NCBI GenBank assembly: GCA_027625915.1
Contig: JANTQA010000048.1
Location: forward strand, 2,542,001-2,606,000
Reading direction: 5' to 3'
Length of the DNA stretch: 64,000 nucleotides
Source of the DNA: Anaeramoeba flamelloides
Lineage: Eukaryota; Metamonada; Anaeramoebidae
Shown: piece by piece, positions 52,704 to 63,261 of the stretch
How positions within the stretch are numbered: the first letter of the stretch is position 1
Layout of the letters: the number at the start of each line of letters is the position of its first letter
Position numbers and translations under genes: made by a program
The notes under the pieces: generated by a model
What the model saw: the letters and a program-made list of their open reading frames with translations, nothing else
The model's database searches: none
What the model was told of the DNA's origin: nothing

Positions 52704-55532
52704 TTATTTTTGTTTATCTCGATCTTTATATCTAAGGAAAAGATAGGCGCATACCCTTAATAATAGACCCATTAAGAACAAAAGGAATAGATCGAGTCCA
52801 ATTCTTTTAGGGTCATAACCATATTTATCAAGAGTACTTTCAATTGAATACATGCCTTCATATCTATTTAATTCCATACAAAATAGAGCTTCGTTTCCAT
52901 ATCTTAAGGGCGACAGGTAGTTAAAAATATTAAAGAAGGGTTTTTTTGACATTACTTTCAATACAGGGTTAAAGCCAGAAACCATTGATAGAATCAGCAC
53001 CACGACTACTGCTGCCAACTGAGAAACGCTTTTATGGAACAATGTTGAAATTGCCATACCTAATCCCGTTGACGTGTATTGGATTAATAGCAGCACCCCA
53101 TAATAGGACATTAGTTTTGTTCTGGGGTTGACAAAGGCATAGAAGATACTTAAAAAGATCATTGGGAAGATCAGGACTTGGAACCAAGAGGCTACGTCCT
53201 TGCCAACGAAATAGGCGATTGGATTCAGACCTGAAGCGATTTCTCTCCAATAATTGACTCTTTCATTACCCAATATTTTCAAAGAAGACATACCACCCGT
53301 CAGCGAAACAGCTAAAACCGTTAGAGTGACGAGCCCTCCAATTGTTTCCTGTTGTGCGCCCTTACATGTAGTTTTCATATAATCTGGGCATTGATCGATG
53401 ACATATTGTGGTGGTGGTCCGACATAGGGCTCGTTTTGATGTAATTCGCCCAAAAATAAACCTGCAATATAGACCAAGAGTAGATCGATTAAAAATCCTT
53501 TTAGGTCTCGAGTTTGTTGTAATAATGATCGTTTGAAAAAGAAATAAAATTGAAATAGAAAGCCTGGTGTTTTTCGTTTTCTTCCAACCATTGCCTTTTC
53601 AATTTGTTCTTTACTGAGTGGTGTGGATTTTTTAAAGTTGATCAAATGTTCGCCTTCTTCATCACTTCCGCTTTCGCTTGATGATGATGATGATGATGAT
53701 GACGAAGACGATGATGTTGTGTCAGAGTCTGAGGCTAACTCTATTGTTTTGGTTTTCTTTTCTTCGTCATCGTCATTGTCGTTGTTCTTATTTTTATTAA
53801 GATCTATTGCATTTTTGTCAACTTTTTCTTTGTTGGATTTTTTCTTTTTTTTTTTCTCGCTTTTATGTTTTAATGGGACAATGTCTTTGGAATAATCAAT
53901 TTCTGGAGCCTTTCCTTCTTCAACGCATTGGTTTACAAAGTTAACGCCAACTTCTACCCAATCATCAAACAACTGTCTAGGGTCGAATTTCTCTTGTGAA
54001 GTGGCCTTCCTCACATTGCCCGCAATGATATCCATCATCCAATCTGCAGGGTTGACATGCTTTGGGCATCTAAAGCCCAAATATTCAAAATAGGGGTGAG
54101 CAAAGATGGTTGGTCCCAAGTACACTGTTCGGCCACCTTTACCTAGCAAGAGTACATATGTGAACATTTCAAAAATTTCGTATCTGGGCTGGTGAATGAC
54201 TGCAATAATATTTAGGCCGTTGTCTGCCGCAAGTTGCAATGCACGGCAAAGGTCCATTGCAGACGTGGAATCCAAGCCAGAGGTTGGCTCGTCAAGGAAA
54301 ATTGAAACAGGATTGGCAACCATTTCGAGCCCACAATTGACTCTTTTCCTTTGTCCACCAGAAATGCCTCTTTTGTTTTCGTCGCCAATTGGAGAATGTC
54401 TAACATCCCATAATCCGAGAGTTTTGATGCATTGGTTGACGATCTTTTTTTTTTCCTTGATCCTCATGGTGTTTTGCAGCCTCATTTGCGCAGAAAACAT
54501 CATATTTTCGACGACAGACAATTCCCTGAGCATGATATCCTCTTGGGGTACAAACCCTAAAACCTTTTTATAAGCAGTAATGGGCTCTTCCTTGCCATTG
54601 ATCTTGACTGTGCCACTTGCGACACCATATCCAGCCTTCCCGCAGAGTGTATTCAAAAAGGTTGTCTTACCTGCGCCAGATGGCCCCATAATGGCAGTAA
54701 CCCTTCCGTGTGTGATTTCGCCAGTTACTCCCTGTAAAACTACCTTTTTTTGGCCTCCTTTAATTCTTAACCCTAACTGATCAAAGGAAAAATCCATAAA
54801 GAAATCGGGGACATACAACTCATTGTCGGGTTCCAGTTCTTGTTGAATTAACTTTTCTTCATCACCATTATTAATTGATTCCATCAATAGGCCAGTTTTC
54901 AGCTCGTTTTCATCATCCATATTAACCAATTCAGTTTTCTTATGGAGTTTTAAACTCTTAGCGAGCTGTTCTTTTTTTCTTCTCTTTTCAATAATATAGA
55001 TTCCTAAATTGTATCCTCCAATGATCACAATTAAAATAATCAAATCAATGATAATACCGACATGTTGGCCGTGTTGCTGTTGTGTTCCCTCTGGACAGCT
55101 GATCCAGAGTGAACATTCTTGTGGCGAGATGGATCCTTCTTTACAAAAGTGTCGACTTGGACAAATGATCTTTTTGGATGCATCGGGACAATAGTAACCT
55201 GCGGGGCATGGATTCGTGAAAACAGAGCCTTCCGGACAATATTGTGATTTGTCACATTTGGTCCTGTTATCAGGTCGTTGGCAATAATAACCAACCGTGC
55301 ATTTTGTATCCTTATAACTACCAGCTGCACAATATGAACAACTTTCTTCGGAGCAATCACAAACGATTGGTTTGATTTGATCGGGTTCCGAACAATATGT
55401 TCCTTTAATACATTTGAGTTCATCATATTCATCACCTTGTACACTTCTTCCTAATGAACACCAATCGCCTCTACTACAATTATTAAATAATTCATTCTCT
55501 GCTAATTGTAATCTTGGTAATTGCATATAAGT

Positions 55533-55534
<2 letters not shown>
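52704..55534 (-). CDS. ABCG half-transporter, last exon (Cys-rich domain, ATPase, membrane domain)
   Basis: Joins exon 55718-56318 in phase 1 through a TTTATAG acceptor and ends at TAA 52704-52706. In order: a Cys-rich extracellular region (CxxGxYC-type repeats to about residue 150), a membrane helix (IIIDLIILIVIIGGYNLGIY), then the ATPase with Walker A GPSGAGKTT, Q-loop FVPQED, signature GISGGQRKRV, Walker B IFLDEPTSGLD and H-loop IAVIHQPR. A charged linker with poly-Ser and poly-Lys follows, then the ABC2-type membrane domain from about FLFQFYFFFKRSLLQQTRD to the end. Domain order (ATPase before membrane domain) and motifs define ABCG; the Cys-rich ectodomain plus extra helix matches the plant ABCG24/28-like group. 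All catalytic motifs are intact. Substrate unknown; lipids are typical for the family. Confidence 0.92.
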
Positions 55535-55567
<33 letters not shown>

Positions 55568-55717
55568 GCGTTATATATCCAAAAATTTTTGTGTTTTTTT
55601 TGATTTTTTTTGGTTTTTGTGTATTAAAAGAAACAATAAATTAAAAGAAAAAAATTAATAACAAAAATAGTTCGTTTTTTTTTTTTTTTTTTTTTTTTTT
55701 TGGGAAAAATATTTTAC
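55535..55717 (-). other. Short ABCG intron with (TA)n and poly-T
   Basis: 183-bp GT-AG intron containing a (TA)n run at about 55544-55567 near its 3' end and a run of more than 20 T at 55676-55701. Confidence 0.8.
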
Positions 55718-56318
55718 CGGGTGGAGCAGGTTCACCAGGATAATAAGGAGCCAAGCAATAGGAGCCATCATCACATTCTAATATTTTATCAAGACCTCTT
55801 TGACTACAAGTCTTTGATAAATCAGAAGGTTGATCACAAAGTATTGGAGACATCATTTGATCATCTGGGCAATAATATCCATAGGGGCATGGAATTCTCA
55901 ATCCATTTTTACAAAAATAGCCTGGTGAGCATTCGCTCACTATAGGAGCACGCATTGAATATGAACCTGGTGGTGGAATAACATATACAGATCTAGAGAT
56001 TGTAGGACAATTGGTACCGGTATTACACAAGGAAGAATATTGAGCAAATTGATTACCATCAAATGTAAGATATGTATTATCATTATCACAACGAGATTTG
56101 TAATATTGTAAATGTTCATTGTCTGGATCATCTTTTAAAATATCGCACACTTTTAATAATCTTTGGCCAGAAATTACTTCCCATCTTTTTCTTTTTGAAG
56201 TGCTTAGTAAATGTTGTCCGTTTCTAGTGACTCTAAAGTTATTAAGTTCTCCTTTTAGCATTACATCCCTCATATAATAGGTTCTTAAGCCAGAATTAAC
56301 ACATTCGCCATTATTACA
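55718..56318 (-). CDS. ABCG half-transporter, ectodomain exon
   Basis: 601 nt, phase 0 in and phase 1 out. The frame opens at a TAAAG acceptor with CNNGECVNSGLRTYY and continues through SLCNTGTNCPTISRSVYVIP, ECSPGYFCKNGLRIPCPYGY and YCPDDQMMSPILCDQPS to APPG. Regular Cys spacing marks the extracellular Cys-rich domain of ABCG24/28-like transporters. The ATG at 56271-56273 inside the exon is not the gene start. Confidence 0.85.
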
Positions 56319-56644
56319 CTTTATTTAATATTAATATCGAGAAAAGATAAATTGATGAATTTTAAATTAATTTTGTTTGTTATGTTGGAGAAATTTTAAA
56401 ATACAACATTTTAAGTAAAAAAAAATCAGAGTTCAACATTGAATTCCACTTATTTATTTAGAAAAAATAAATAAAAAAAAAAGAATTTATTTTTTTTAAA
56501 TTCTAATTGGATATACTATTTAACTTAAGGGCAATTAAAAATTTATAAATATAAATTTTTTTTTTTGCAAATGAAATATTGAACTCTGATTTCTGATTTC
56601 TGAATATAGTAAAATAAAATAAAAAAAAAAAATAAAAAAATTAC

Positions 56645-57049
56645 AATTTCTTCTTGTGCTGAATAAATAGTAATATCTAATTTATCTTCACCTGAAAAAA
56701 AAAAGATATGATATAAAATATTTGAATAATAATTGTTTGCTTTTTTTTTATTGTTTAAATCAACTGAACTCTGGCTAACATTTCCTTGATTTTGTGGTGG
56801 ATATTTGAACGCTGTTTCTAAACGAGTAATTGGATAACTATTTTTAATATCCTTCGATGGTTGGATACTACAGTGTGTTTTATTCCAAAAATTATTTGCA
56901 CCACAACCATGTGAACGATTTGCTGGATTATCAATTTCAACGTTTTCATCAAAATAATTTTTAAAATCAGGTAATTGAACTAAATGGAGAACATTATCAT
57001 TAGAATAATTGTCTTCTGCGTTTGTTAACGAAATGGCTAGCCAAAGCAT
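56645..57049 (-). CDS. ABCG half-transporter, exons with a small internal intron
   Basis: Starts after TTTCTAG with ATGCTTTGG in phase 0 (MLWLAISLTNAEDNYSNDNV) and includes RSHGCGANNFWNKTHC. The frame stays open throughout, but 56692-56769 looks like a 78-bp intron: Lys/Asn/Tyr/Phe-rich nonsense translation, a T-rich TTTTTTTTTCAG acceptor, and a donor A|GTTCAG that preserves the frame into EDKLDITIYSAQEEI. Exon parts would be 56770-57049 and 56645-56691, ending ATT|GTAATT. Retention of the small intron would add 26 residues. Confidence 0.7.
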
Positions 57050-57233
57050 CTAGAAAGAAAAAAAAAAGAAAGTAGAAAGTAAAAAGAAAAAAAAAATTGG
57101 TTTTTTTTTTTTTTAAAAGATCCAAAAATTCAAAATAATAAAAAAAAAAAGTTTCGTACATAGTAAATAAAAAAATAAATATTGTTAAAAAGAATAATCA
57201 TTGTCTAATAATAAGAATAAAAATAAGAATTAC

Positions 57234-57573
57234 ATTTGATGCATAAGGTTCTTGATAAACCAAAGAATTTTCATCATCAATTATTTCGTCATTACATTGT
57301 TCACCTCTTCTGAAATATTCAGAAACAGCTCTTGCAGTTAATATTTTTTCATCTCCTATAGTTTTAAAAAACATTTGTTCACCATTGGTTGGGAATGTAA
57401 ATGTAAAAGGTTTTACATCAAATTTTAAAATATGTACGTCAGTTTCAGTTGCAAGAACAATTAAAACATCCTGGTTTGTTGAATTATCATATCCAAGTGG
57501 ATCATCATCCTGTGCATCATTATAGCCATAATGATCCGAAACTGAAATATCTAATTTTCTAGTTGTTTGTAAT
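57234..57573 (-). CDS. ABCG half-transporter, ectodomain exon without a start
   Basis: 340 nt, CATTATAG acceptor and AAT|GTAATT donor, phase 2 in and 0 out: LQTTRKLDISVSDHYGYND, DVLIVLATETDVHILKFDVK, GDEKILTARAVSEYFRRGEQ, SLVYQEPYASN. Extracellular beta-rich sequence between exons that fit it exactly in phase. Confidence 0.8.
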
Positions 57574-58769
57574 CTATAATGAAAAAAAAAAAAATTTCAA
57601 ATATTTTGATTGAAAAAAAAAAAAAAAGAAAAAAAAAAAACAAAGTTTAAATAATTTTCAATTTCAAATATATATTTTAAAAATTAAATTTTGAAAGAAA
57701 AAAAAAAAGGAATAAATAATAATATCGGTTAATGTAAATTGATATGAAGAAGAATTCGGTTTAATTTTTATTTTTTTTTTTTTTAATCCAAATTCATAAT
57801 TTCAATACATAAAAAATTAACTTTTTTTATTCATTAATTTTTGATATTAATACTTTATTTTGATTATTGAAAAAGTTTTTTAAATTTTTGTTTAAATTTA
57901 ATCATTCATTTTTTTTTCTTTATATATTATATTTAATTCCAATTTTATCATAAAAATCAATAGTGTTTTTAATATTTTTTGGTTTTCCCATTTTTTTTTA
58001 ATATTGATTGTAAAGATCAAAATTTAAATATTTATGTTAAGAATTAAATTACTTTTTTCAATAATTGCAACAAATATTGAATTAGTAGTTACTGTTTCTA
58101 TTTCTGTTACTGTTACTGTTACTGTTATTGATTAATGAAAATTAAATTAGATCGTTTTTTCACTTTGGTTTGTCATATATCAAAATCAGTAAGCCCACAC
58201 CCAATAAAAGTTTTTCTATTGAATTGCTTTTTAAATATGATTCTTCCATGAGATTTTAAAATGAATTGAAAAAAAATTGTAAAATTATTTGGAATTTATC
58301 GTACTTTTGTTGTACAATTTCTTTCAATGTATGGAAATGAAAATAAAAAAATCGTTCAAAATTGAAGATATTTTTCGTCAGGAAGTAAATTAGATTTCAT
58401 ATTTTTTTTTTGTTACTTTTACTAAATAGTTTTTTTTAGTTAGATTCTCTTCACAAAAAAAAAAAATAAAATAAAATATTCAAATGTATTTAATAAAAAT
58501 AAACAATGTAATTTAGTCTTTTCGAATTATTCCAGATGTAAAGTCGAAAAATAAAAAAAATATTTTAAATTTTAATTCTCTTCATGTTTAAAAAAGTTTT
58601 TATTGTGGTTTCAGTTCTTTTGAGTAAACCAAAGTAATGTTTTTCAAATAATTTTGATCCCATTTTTAATTTATAATATGGTACTAAAGTAATAATCTAT
58701 ATATATATATCTATATTTTTTTTTAAAAAGTAAATGTAAAATATTTTGAAAGTACTTGTCTCTCAAAAA

Positions 58770-59016
58770 AGAGAAGAATTTTGGATAACTTTCAACACAA
58801 ATTTTTTTTTTTCAATTTTCTTTTTTATAAACGAATTGTAAAGTCATTTTAAAAAAGTGTTTCTCAAAAACTTTATAAAATCCTGAAAAGATCTAAATTG
58901 ATGTTTGTAGTCTGTTTATAGATACTTTTTTGACATAATTTTTTAAAATGATGATAACATTATTTATTGAAACAAAAAAAATAATGTGGAAAGTTATCCA
59001 AAATTCTTCTTTTGTT
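58770..59016. repeat. Inverted repeat, about 36-bp arms
   Basis: AGAAGAATTTTGGATAACTTTC at the left is repeated inverted as GAAAGTTATCCAAAATTCTT at the right, about 180 bp apart. It resembles a degenerate MITE; no flanking duplication was resolved. Confidence 0.55.
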
Positions 59017-59493
59017 TATATACTATTGCTATTAACAAAACAAAAATTTCAATAAAATTTGAGGAATAGTTTTTTCTTGAAGTTTGTGTAATTTCTGCGT
59101 AAGCTATTTGTTTGATGATTTTAAACATCAAAAGAAAAGTTTACAACAATTAAGGAGAGGGACAGCTAATGAATTCCAACTCTTCAACTCAAATGCTTTC
59201 CTTTTATGTTGGTTTAAGTGAATGATCTGGTATTGAAGGATAGCATTTGAGTTGTAGAGTTTGAATTTATTCGGTGCAATATCCTATAAATATTATTAAA
59301 ATATTACCCCCTTTTTTACATTTTGTTTTATTTTAGAAACCATTGAAATTGTACCAAAAAGTAATTTTATTCATGGATCAATCGATCTTGTGGTTTCATA
59401 AAAAAGATTTTTATGAGATGAAATTAGGAAAAAGTGGCAATTTATTTGAAATCCCAAAATCGAGGTTTATTTTTGCAATTAATATATCAAAGA

Positions 59494-59545
59494 AAATGGA
59501 AGATGGAAGATGGAAGATGGAAGATGGAAGATGGAAGGTGGAAGT
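59494..59545 (+). repeat. 7-bp tandem repeat (GGAAGAT)n
   Basis: About six head-to-tail copies of GGAAGAT with a variant last unit GGAAGGT. It begins about 22 bp into the intron from the ABCG donor at 59567. Confidence 0.85.
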
Positions 59546-59567
59546 GAAAAGTAGGAAAAAATTTTAC

Positions 59568-59751
59568 GTATAGGTATGTGAATGTTCATAATTTCCGTTT
59601 GCTTCGTAAAATTGAATTTGTTGATCATCATAATTGCCATCATGGAGATAGTAGCCAACAAAATTTCTTGTCGTCTCCGTTGAAGGATCTACCCAATAAA
59701 CGACAAACATTTTTTCAACAACTAAACCGTCATTCGTCCAATCAAAGATAT
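59568..59751 (-). CDS. ABCG half-transporter, exon 3
   Basis: 184 nt, CAAATTAG acceptor and AC|GTAAAA donor, phase 1 in and 2 out: YIFDWTNDGLVVEKMFVVYW, VDPSTETTRNFVGYYLHDGN, YEANGNYEHSHTY. Extracellular segment rich in Tyr, Asp and Asn. Upstream in-frame sequence to 59881 is intronic. Confidence 0.8.
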
Positions 59752-59904
59752 CTAATTTGAGTATTAAGGCCAACAAATAAAAATGAATCAAAAATTCAAT
59801 TGTAAATTTGACATTAAAGGTTAAAAAAAAAGTTCGTTTTTTTTTTATGAATGTTGTTAAGGAATGAAAATTTCTTTCCATAATAAATGAGAAAATTTAA
59901 TTAC

Positions 59905-60189
59905 ATTCTGGTTCAGTCTCAATCCCACCATCAGTATATATATTATAGAATTTTGAGACGCCTTTTTTAGTAAAGCCAATTAAGGCACCCACACTTGTTG
60001 TATTAATAGAGATCCCAATTGAATTCTCTATTTCCTCGCCTGGAAAAGGTGTAATTGATGTAAAGTATTTATCTTGATTGAAATTAAAACAAGACGCGTG
60101 TCCATCATAAAAAACTAACCAAGAATATCTCAGAACATTTTGAGAGTCGTTTGGATCAATTGATTCAACAACCAACGAATCAGTTACAT
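59905..60189 (-). CDS. ABCG half-transporter, exon 2
   Basis: 285 nt, ATTTTTAG acceptor and AAT|GTAATT donor, phase 1 on both sides: YVTDSLVVESIDPNDSQNVL, RYSWLVFYDGHASCFNF, GISINTTSVGALIGFTKKGV. Extracellular; the internal ATG-less start is explained by splicing. Confidence 0.8.
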
Positions 60190-60354
60190 CTAAAAATAAT
60201 TTTAATTTAAAATTAAGAATTAAGAAAAAGGGAATTTTTGTTTTTTTTGTTTTTTTGTTTTGTTTGGTTTTCTGAAAGGAATTTTTGGAAAATCAGAAAA
60301 AAAAAATAATAAAGGAAAAAAATTTTGTTCAAAAAAAAGAAAAAATCAGCATAC

Positions 60355-60646
60355 AGGTGCACTTATCCAATTGAGAGTCCTCAGAACTCGATACACAAGA
60401 TCCTTCTAAGGCTTCGGATCGAACCTCGTTATTGGAAAAATTTTGTGGGACAAAGTTGACATATTTATCTAGGCACCAAGAGGCAGACTGATCAGACTTT
60501 TCTACACCACAAACTTCATGTAAATAATCATTACAGAAAAATGATCTGATAAATTTTGCTTGCCCATCAGCAGTCGCACAATGAAGCAAAATTGTGAGAA
60601 GAATTAATTGAAGGATTGTATTCAATAAAAAACCTGTTTTTTTCAT
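60355..60646 (-). CDS. ABCG half-transporter, exon 1 with signal peptide
   Basis: The gene starts at ATG 60644-60646 with a classical signal sequence: KK, a hydrophobic core FLLNTILQLILLTILL, then HCATADGQ. Cys residues follow in FFCNDYLHEVCGVEKSD, SASWCLDKY and LDKCT. Donor ACC|T GTATGC, phase 1. The assembled coding sequence over eight exons is 4860 nt (1619 aa). The signal peptide supports an extracellular N-terminus. Confidence 0.85.
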
Positions 60647-61941
60647 TTGGGTTAATTTCTTGCTCGTTTACCAATAAAAAAAAAATCAATGGAAAATAAG
60701 CAAAAACAAAAAAAAAAATAAAAAGAAGATTCTGCTAAAAAAATGATTTTACTTGATTGGGTAATTTTTCTTGTAATTTTCAAAATGTTGTGTGTTAAGA
60801 GATTAAATCAATTTTTGTCAGTTCTTTTATGAATTTATTTTTCAGTAAATTTTAGACATATTTCTTATTGAGTAGGTTTTTTGAGAAAAGATCTTCCTAT
60901 TGGACTGCAAATGACTGGGCATGCGGTAACGAGTTTGAGTTTTGTTCTTGAAATTTTGGCCTAATTTATCTAAAAACTTTAAAAACGAAAAAAAATTTAA
61001 ATGTTTCAGATTAAAAGTCAGTTTCTCGTGTTAACTTGTCAATGTCCCAAAAATATACCCTCAACTGGAAAAGGGTATTAAAAACAGAACACTTATTTTG
61101 GGTTTGGTATATTTCAAGTGAACAAATTACTCGGAAGATTAATTTTGAGAAGTCAATTCGTTTTTATTTTTTGACTTTTTAAAAATGTGTTAAAATATTT
61201 TAAGGACTATCTGTATTTTATATTCTCTGGGGATGAAGTATAACCCTTTAACAAGAAGAAAAGATTTAACAGAGAGTTAATTAAGGCGATTTGATTTTAA
61301 ATCGGTAAACATTCTGTACTTCATTTTCGTTTACTTTTTTTCAATTTGTAATCTGTTTTTCATTAAGGATTCTCAGTTCACCCAATAGATACCAATGTAT
61401 CTAATAAAAAATAAGAAACCAAAAAATTAAATAGAAAGCAAATATTAAAATCTATTTCTTTGGAAAATCTATTGGGGAAAAAAAAAAGTAAACGAAAATG
61501 AAGTAAAAATTATTTCTCTATTTAACTATACAATTACTCGTGTGAAAAATTCAAAATAATCGAATTTTCTGTTTTTTTTTAGACCATTTTGCTTGAATAT
61601 TGAAAGTTTCAACAACTTTTCGAAATTTACTGAAAAAAAATGGGTTCAAGATTTGGTAAAAAAAGTCAAGATCTTCGTTAATTGATAACCCTCACGACAA
61701 TGAAAAGTAAGATCAATTAATACAAGAGAAAATAGAATTCAAAGTCTAAATCAAGTATTTAACACAACAAAAAGTTTTTTTTTGGATCTATTTGGAAGGG
61801 GTTTTTCTTTTTGATAGATCTATTATTAAAAAATTTGTTCAAAAAATTGACTATTTTTGAGATCCCCAAAACCACACATCACAATTTTCTAAAAAAGGAG
61901 ATTTATATTGTTTTTAGTTGGTTTGATAGAAAAATAATATA
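60647..61941. other. Divergent intergenic region
   Basis: Between the ABCG start (-) and the small secreted candidate (+). Contains a hairpin MITE (61319-61503). The frame MGSRFGKKSQDLR at about 61639 is too short to call. No promoter motif recognised. Confidence 0.5.
61319..61503. mobile_element. Hairpin MITE, TIR CTTCATTTTCGTTTAC
   Basis: 185 bp between TA dinucleotides, with ends CTTCATTTTCGTTTAC and GTAAACGAAAATGAAG. The internal CTTCATTTTC motif also occurs in family-8 hairpins, so the two may be related. Confidence 0.75.
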
Positions 61942-62473
61942 ATGGGTTGTTCGTTGAAGTCAATTTTTTTCTTCTTTTTATTGATTTTACATTTGGCTTT
62001 TAGTTATGTCCCCAATAACAAATTGTTGTGGACTTTTTTTTCTAATTTCACTTTTTTACAAATATAGCAAAATAAATTCGTTTTTTTTTTTATTATTCGA
62101 TTTTCAAAAGGAATTTGATGAAATTTTTTCAAGTTTTATCTGTAATTACCATTTATTATCTTTTTTTAATCCAGTTTTGAATAAAGAAATTTATTTATGG
62201 AATGTTAAGAAACTTTGGAAATAAGTTGATTTTATAAATGTTCTTTGAAATCAAATCATTTTCAAGAGCTATATCAGTTTATTTTGAAAAATTGAAATTG
62301 AAGTAAAAATTTGTTTAATTTTTGGAATTTATCAGCAAGAGACAAAAGCTACCTCACTTTATTTACTTGAATATAACTATCATTTTTCTAAAATTAAATA
62401 TACTTGGAAAGAAAGACGACAATCTTTATATGGGGGAAATTATGATTATCCCAATTATGGGGAAAAATTTTAA
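61942..62473 (+). CDS. Candidate small secreted protein, three exons
   Basis: Proposed exons 61942-62007, 62111-62203 and 62336-62473 join in phase 0 (TAT|GTCCCC to AAAAG; AAT|GTTAAG to TTATCAG) and give 98 aa. The first exon is a strong signal peptide (MGCSLKSIFFFFLLILHLAF). The last is Tyr-rich: SLYLLEYNYHFSKIKYTW, RRQSLYGGNYDYPNYG. Splice sites are not strong, and no family is recognised. The last exon is the most convincing part. Confidence 0.35.
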
Positions 62474-62758
62474 ATTATCGAGTGGATAGTTGTAAAATTT
62501 TGTTTTGGAAAGGATCTATAATTTACAGTTTTATTTTCACTGATTCTTCTGCTTTGAGTGTTTAAATATTAAAAAAAAATTATTTGATTTTTTTAAATTT
62601 TTTCTTAGAGCTTTTAAGTTTTTTTTTTATCTCTCACAAATCAATTTTTTTTTCTAATATTTCACAAACTCCCAAAAATTTTTTTCAATGAATTCTGTAA
62701 AAGATTTTGTTGTTTTTCAGATGTGATATTATTTGACTAGAAGAAATTATAAAATAAC

Positions 62759-62866
62759 CATGAAAATTCCATTTCCATAATTGAATGTTCCAATTATATC
62801 CCAGATAACAACTTTCCATATATTAAAATCCATAGCCAATCTAATTACCATTATGGAAAAATAAAA
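62759..62866 (+). CDS. Exon candidate, YIPDNNFPYIKIH segment
   Basis: An open frame ending at AAA|GTAAGA reads SISIIECSNYIPDNNFPYIK, IHSQSNYHYGKIK. The good donor and protein-like sequence suggest an exon; its 5' boundary was not found. SNYHYGKIK recalls YNYHFSKIK in the preceding candidate at 62390, so the two could be related exons. Confidence 0.3.
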
Positions 62867-63084
62867 GTAAGATATTTTTTCATTTATCTTTGCAAAAAAA
62901 AAGATTTTAATAAATCATGTAACATATCAAATTTTTATATTTTTAAAAATAAACTTAAATTATTAATTTCTATTTTAATAATTGTGGACTTTACTGATTT
63001 ATTTTAACCCTCGGTGAGGTAATTTTTTGGAAAGGATAATGAAAATTTAGATCTTGTTATTCTGAAAGTAACAGTCAACATTAG

Positions 63085-63261
63085 CTTCTCAAAAGAAAGG
63101 AATTAAAAAGATTTAAGTATGGAATTGTATTACAAATAAGTTATAGTGAATTTGAAAAGAATTGTCATAAAATACTGGATCTCAATACAACGAAACCACA
63201 ACCCAAATGTGCCAAGCCATCTGATCTCCGAATTTGTAATTATTGTACATGTATTGATTAA
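63085..63261 (+). CDS. C-terminal exon candidate, Cys-rich end
   Basis: After an ACATTAG acceptor the frame runs 58 codons to TAA 63259-63261: KRKELKRFKYGIVLQISYSE, FEKNCHKILDLNTTKPQPKC, AKPSDLRICNYCTCID. Five Cys in the last 36 residues suggest a disulphide-rich secreted end. It may belong to the same gene as 62759-62866; a further frame at about 63030-63110 (DNENLDLVILKVTVNI) could be another exon. Confidence 0.35.
   Translation, partial: LLKRKELKRFKYGIVLQISYSEFEKNCHKILDLNTTKPQPKCAKPSDLRICNYCTCID

Larger units (their letters stand above)
57574..59567 (-). other. 2-kb intron of the ABCG gene
   Basis: GTAAAA donor at 59567 downward and CATTATAG acceptor at 57574. Contains a 7-bp tandem repeat (59494-59545), an inverted repeat (about 58770-59016), a small inverted repeat at about 59188-59270, and a short TTACTG run at 58086-58128. 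Confidence 0.75.

Noticed and set aside
53032-55444. Several ORFs antisense or out of frame to the ABCG exon
   Set aside because: They overlap a frame with all ABC motifs; shadows of a real gene.
58086-58128. TTACTG hexamer run as an internal telomere repeat
   Set aside because: Only about four units with interruptions, and not a known telomere motif.
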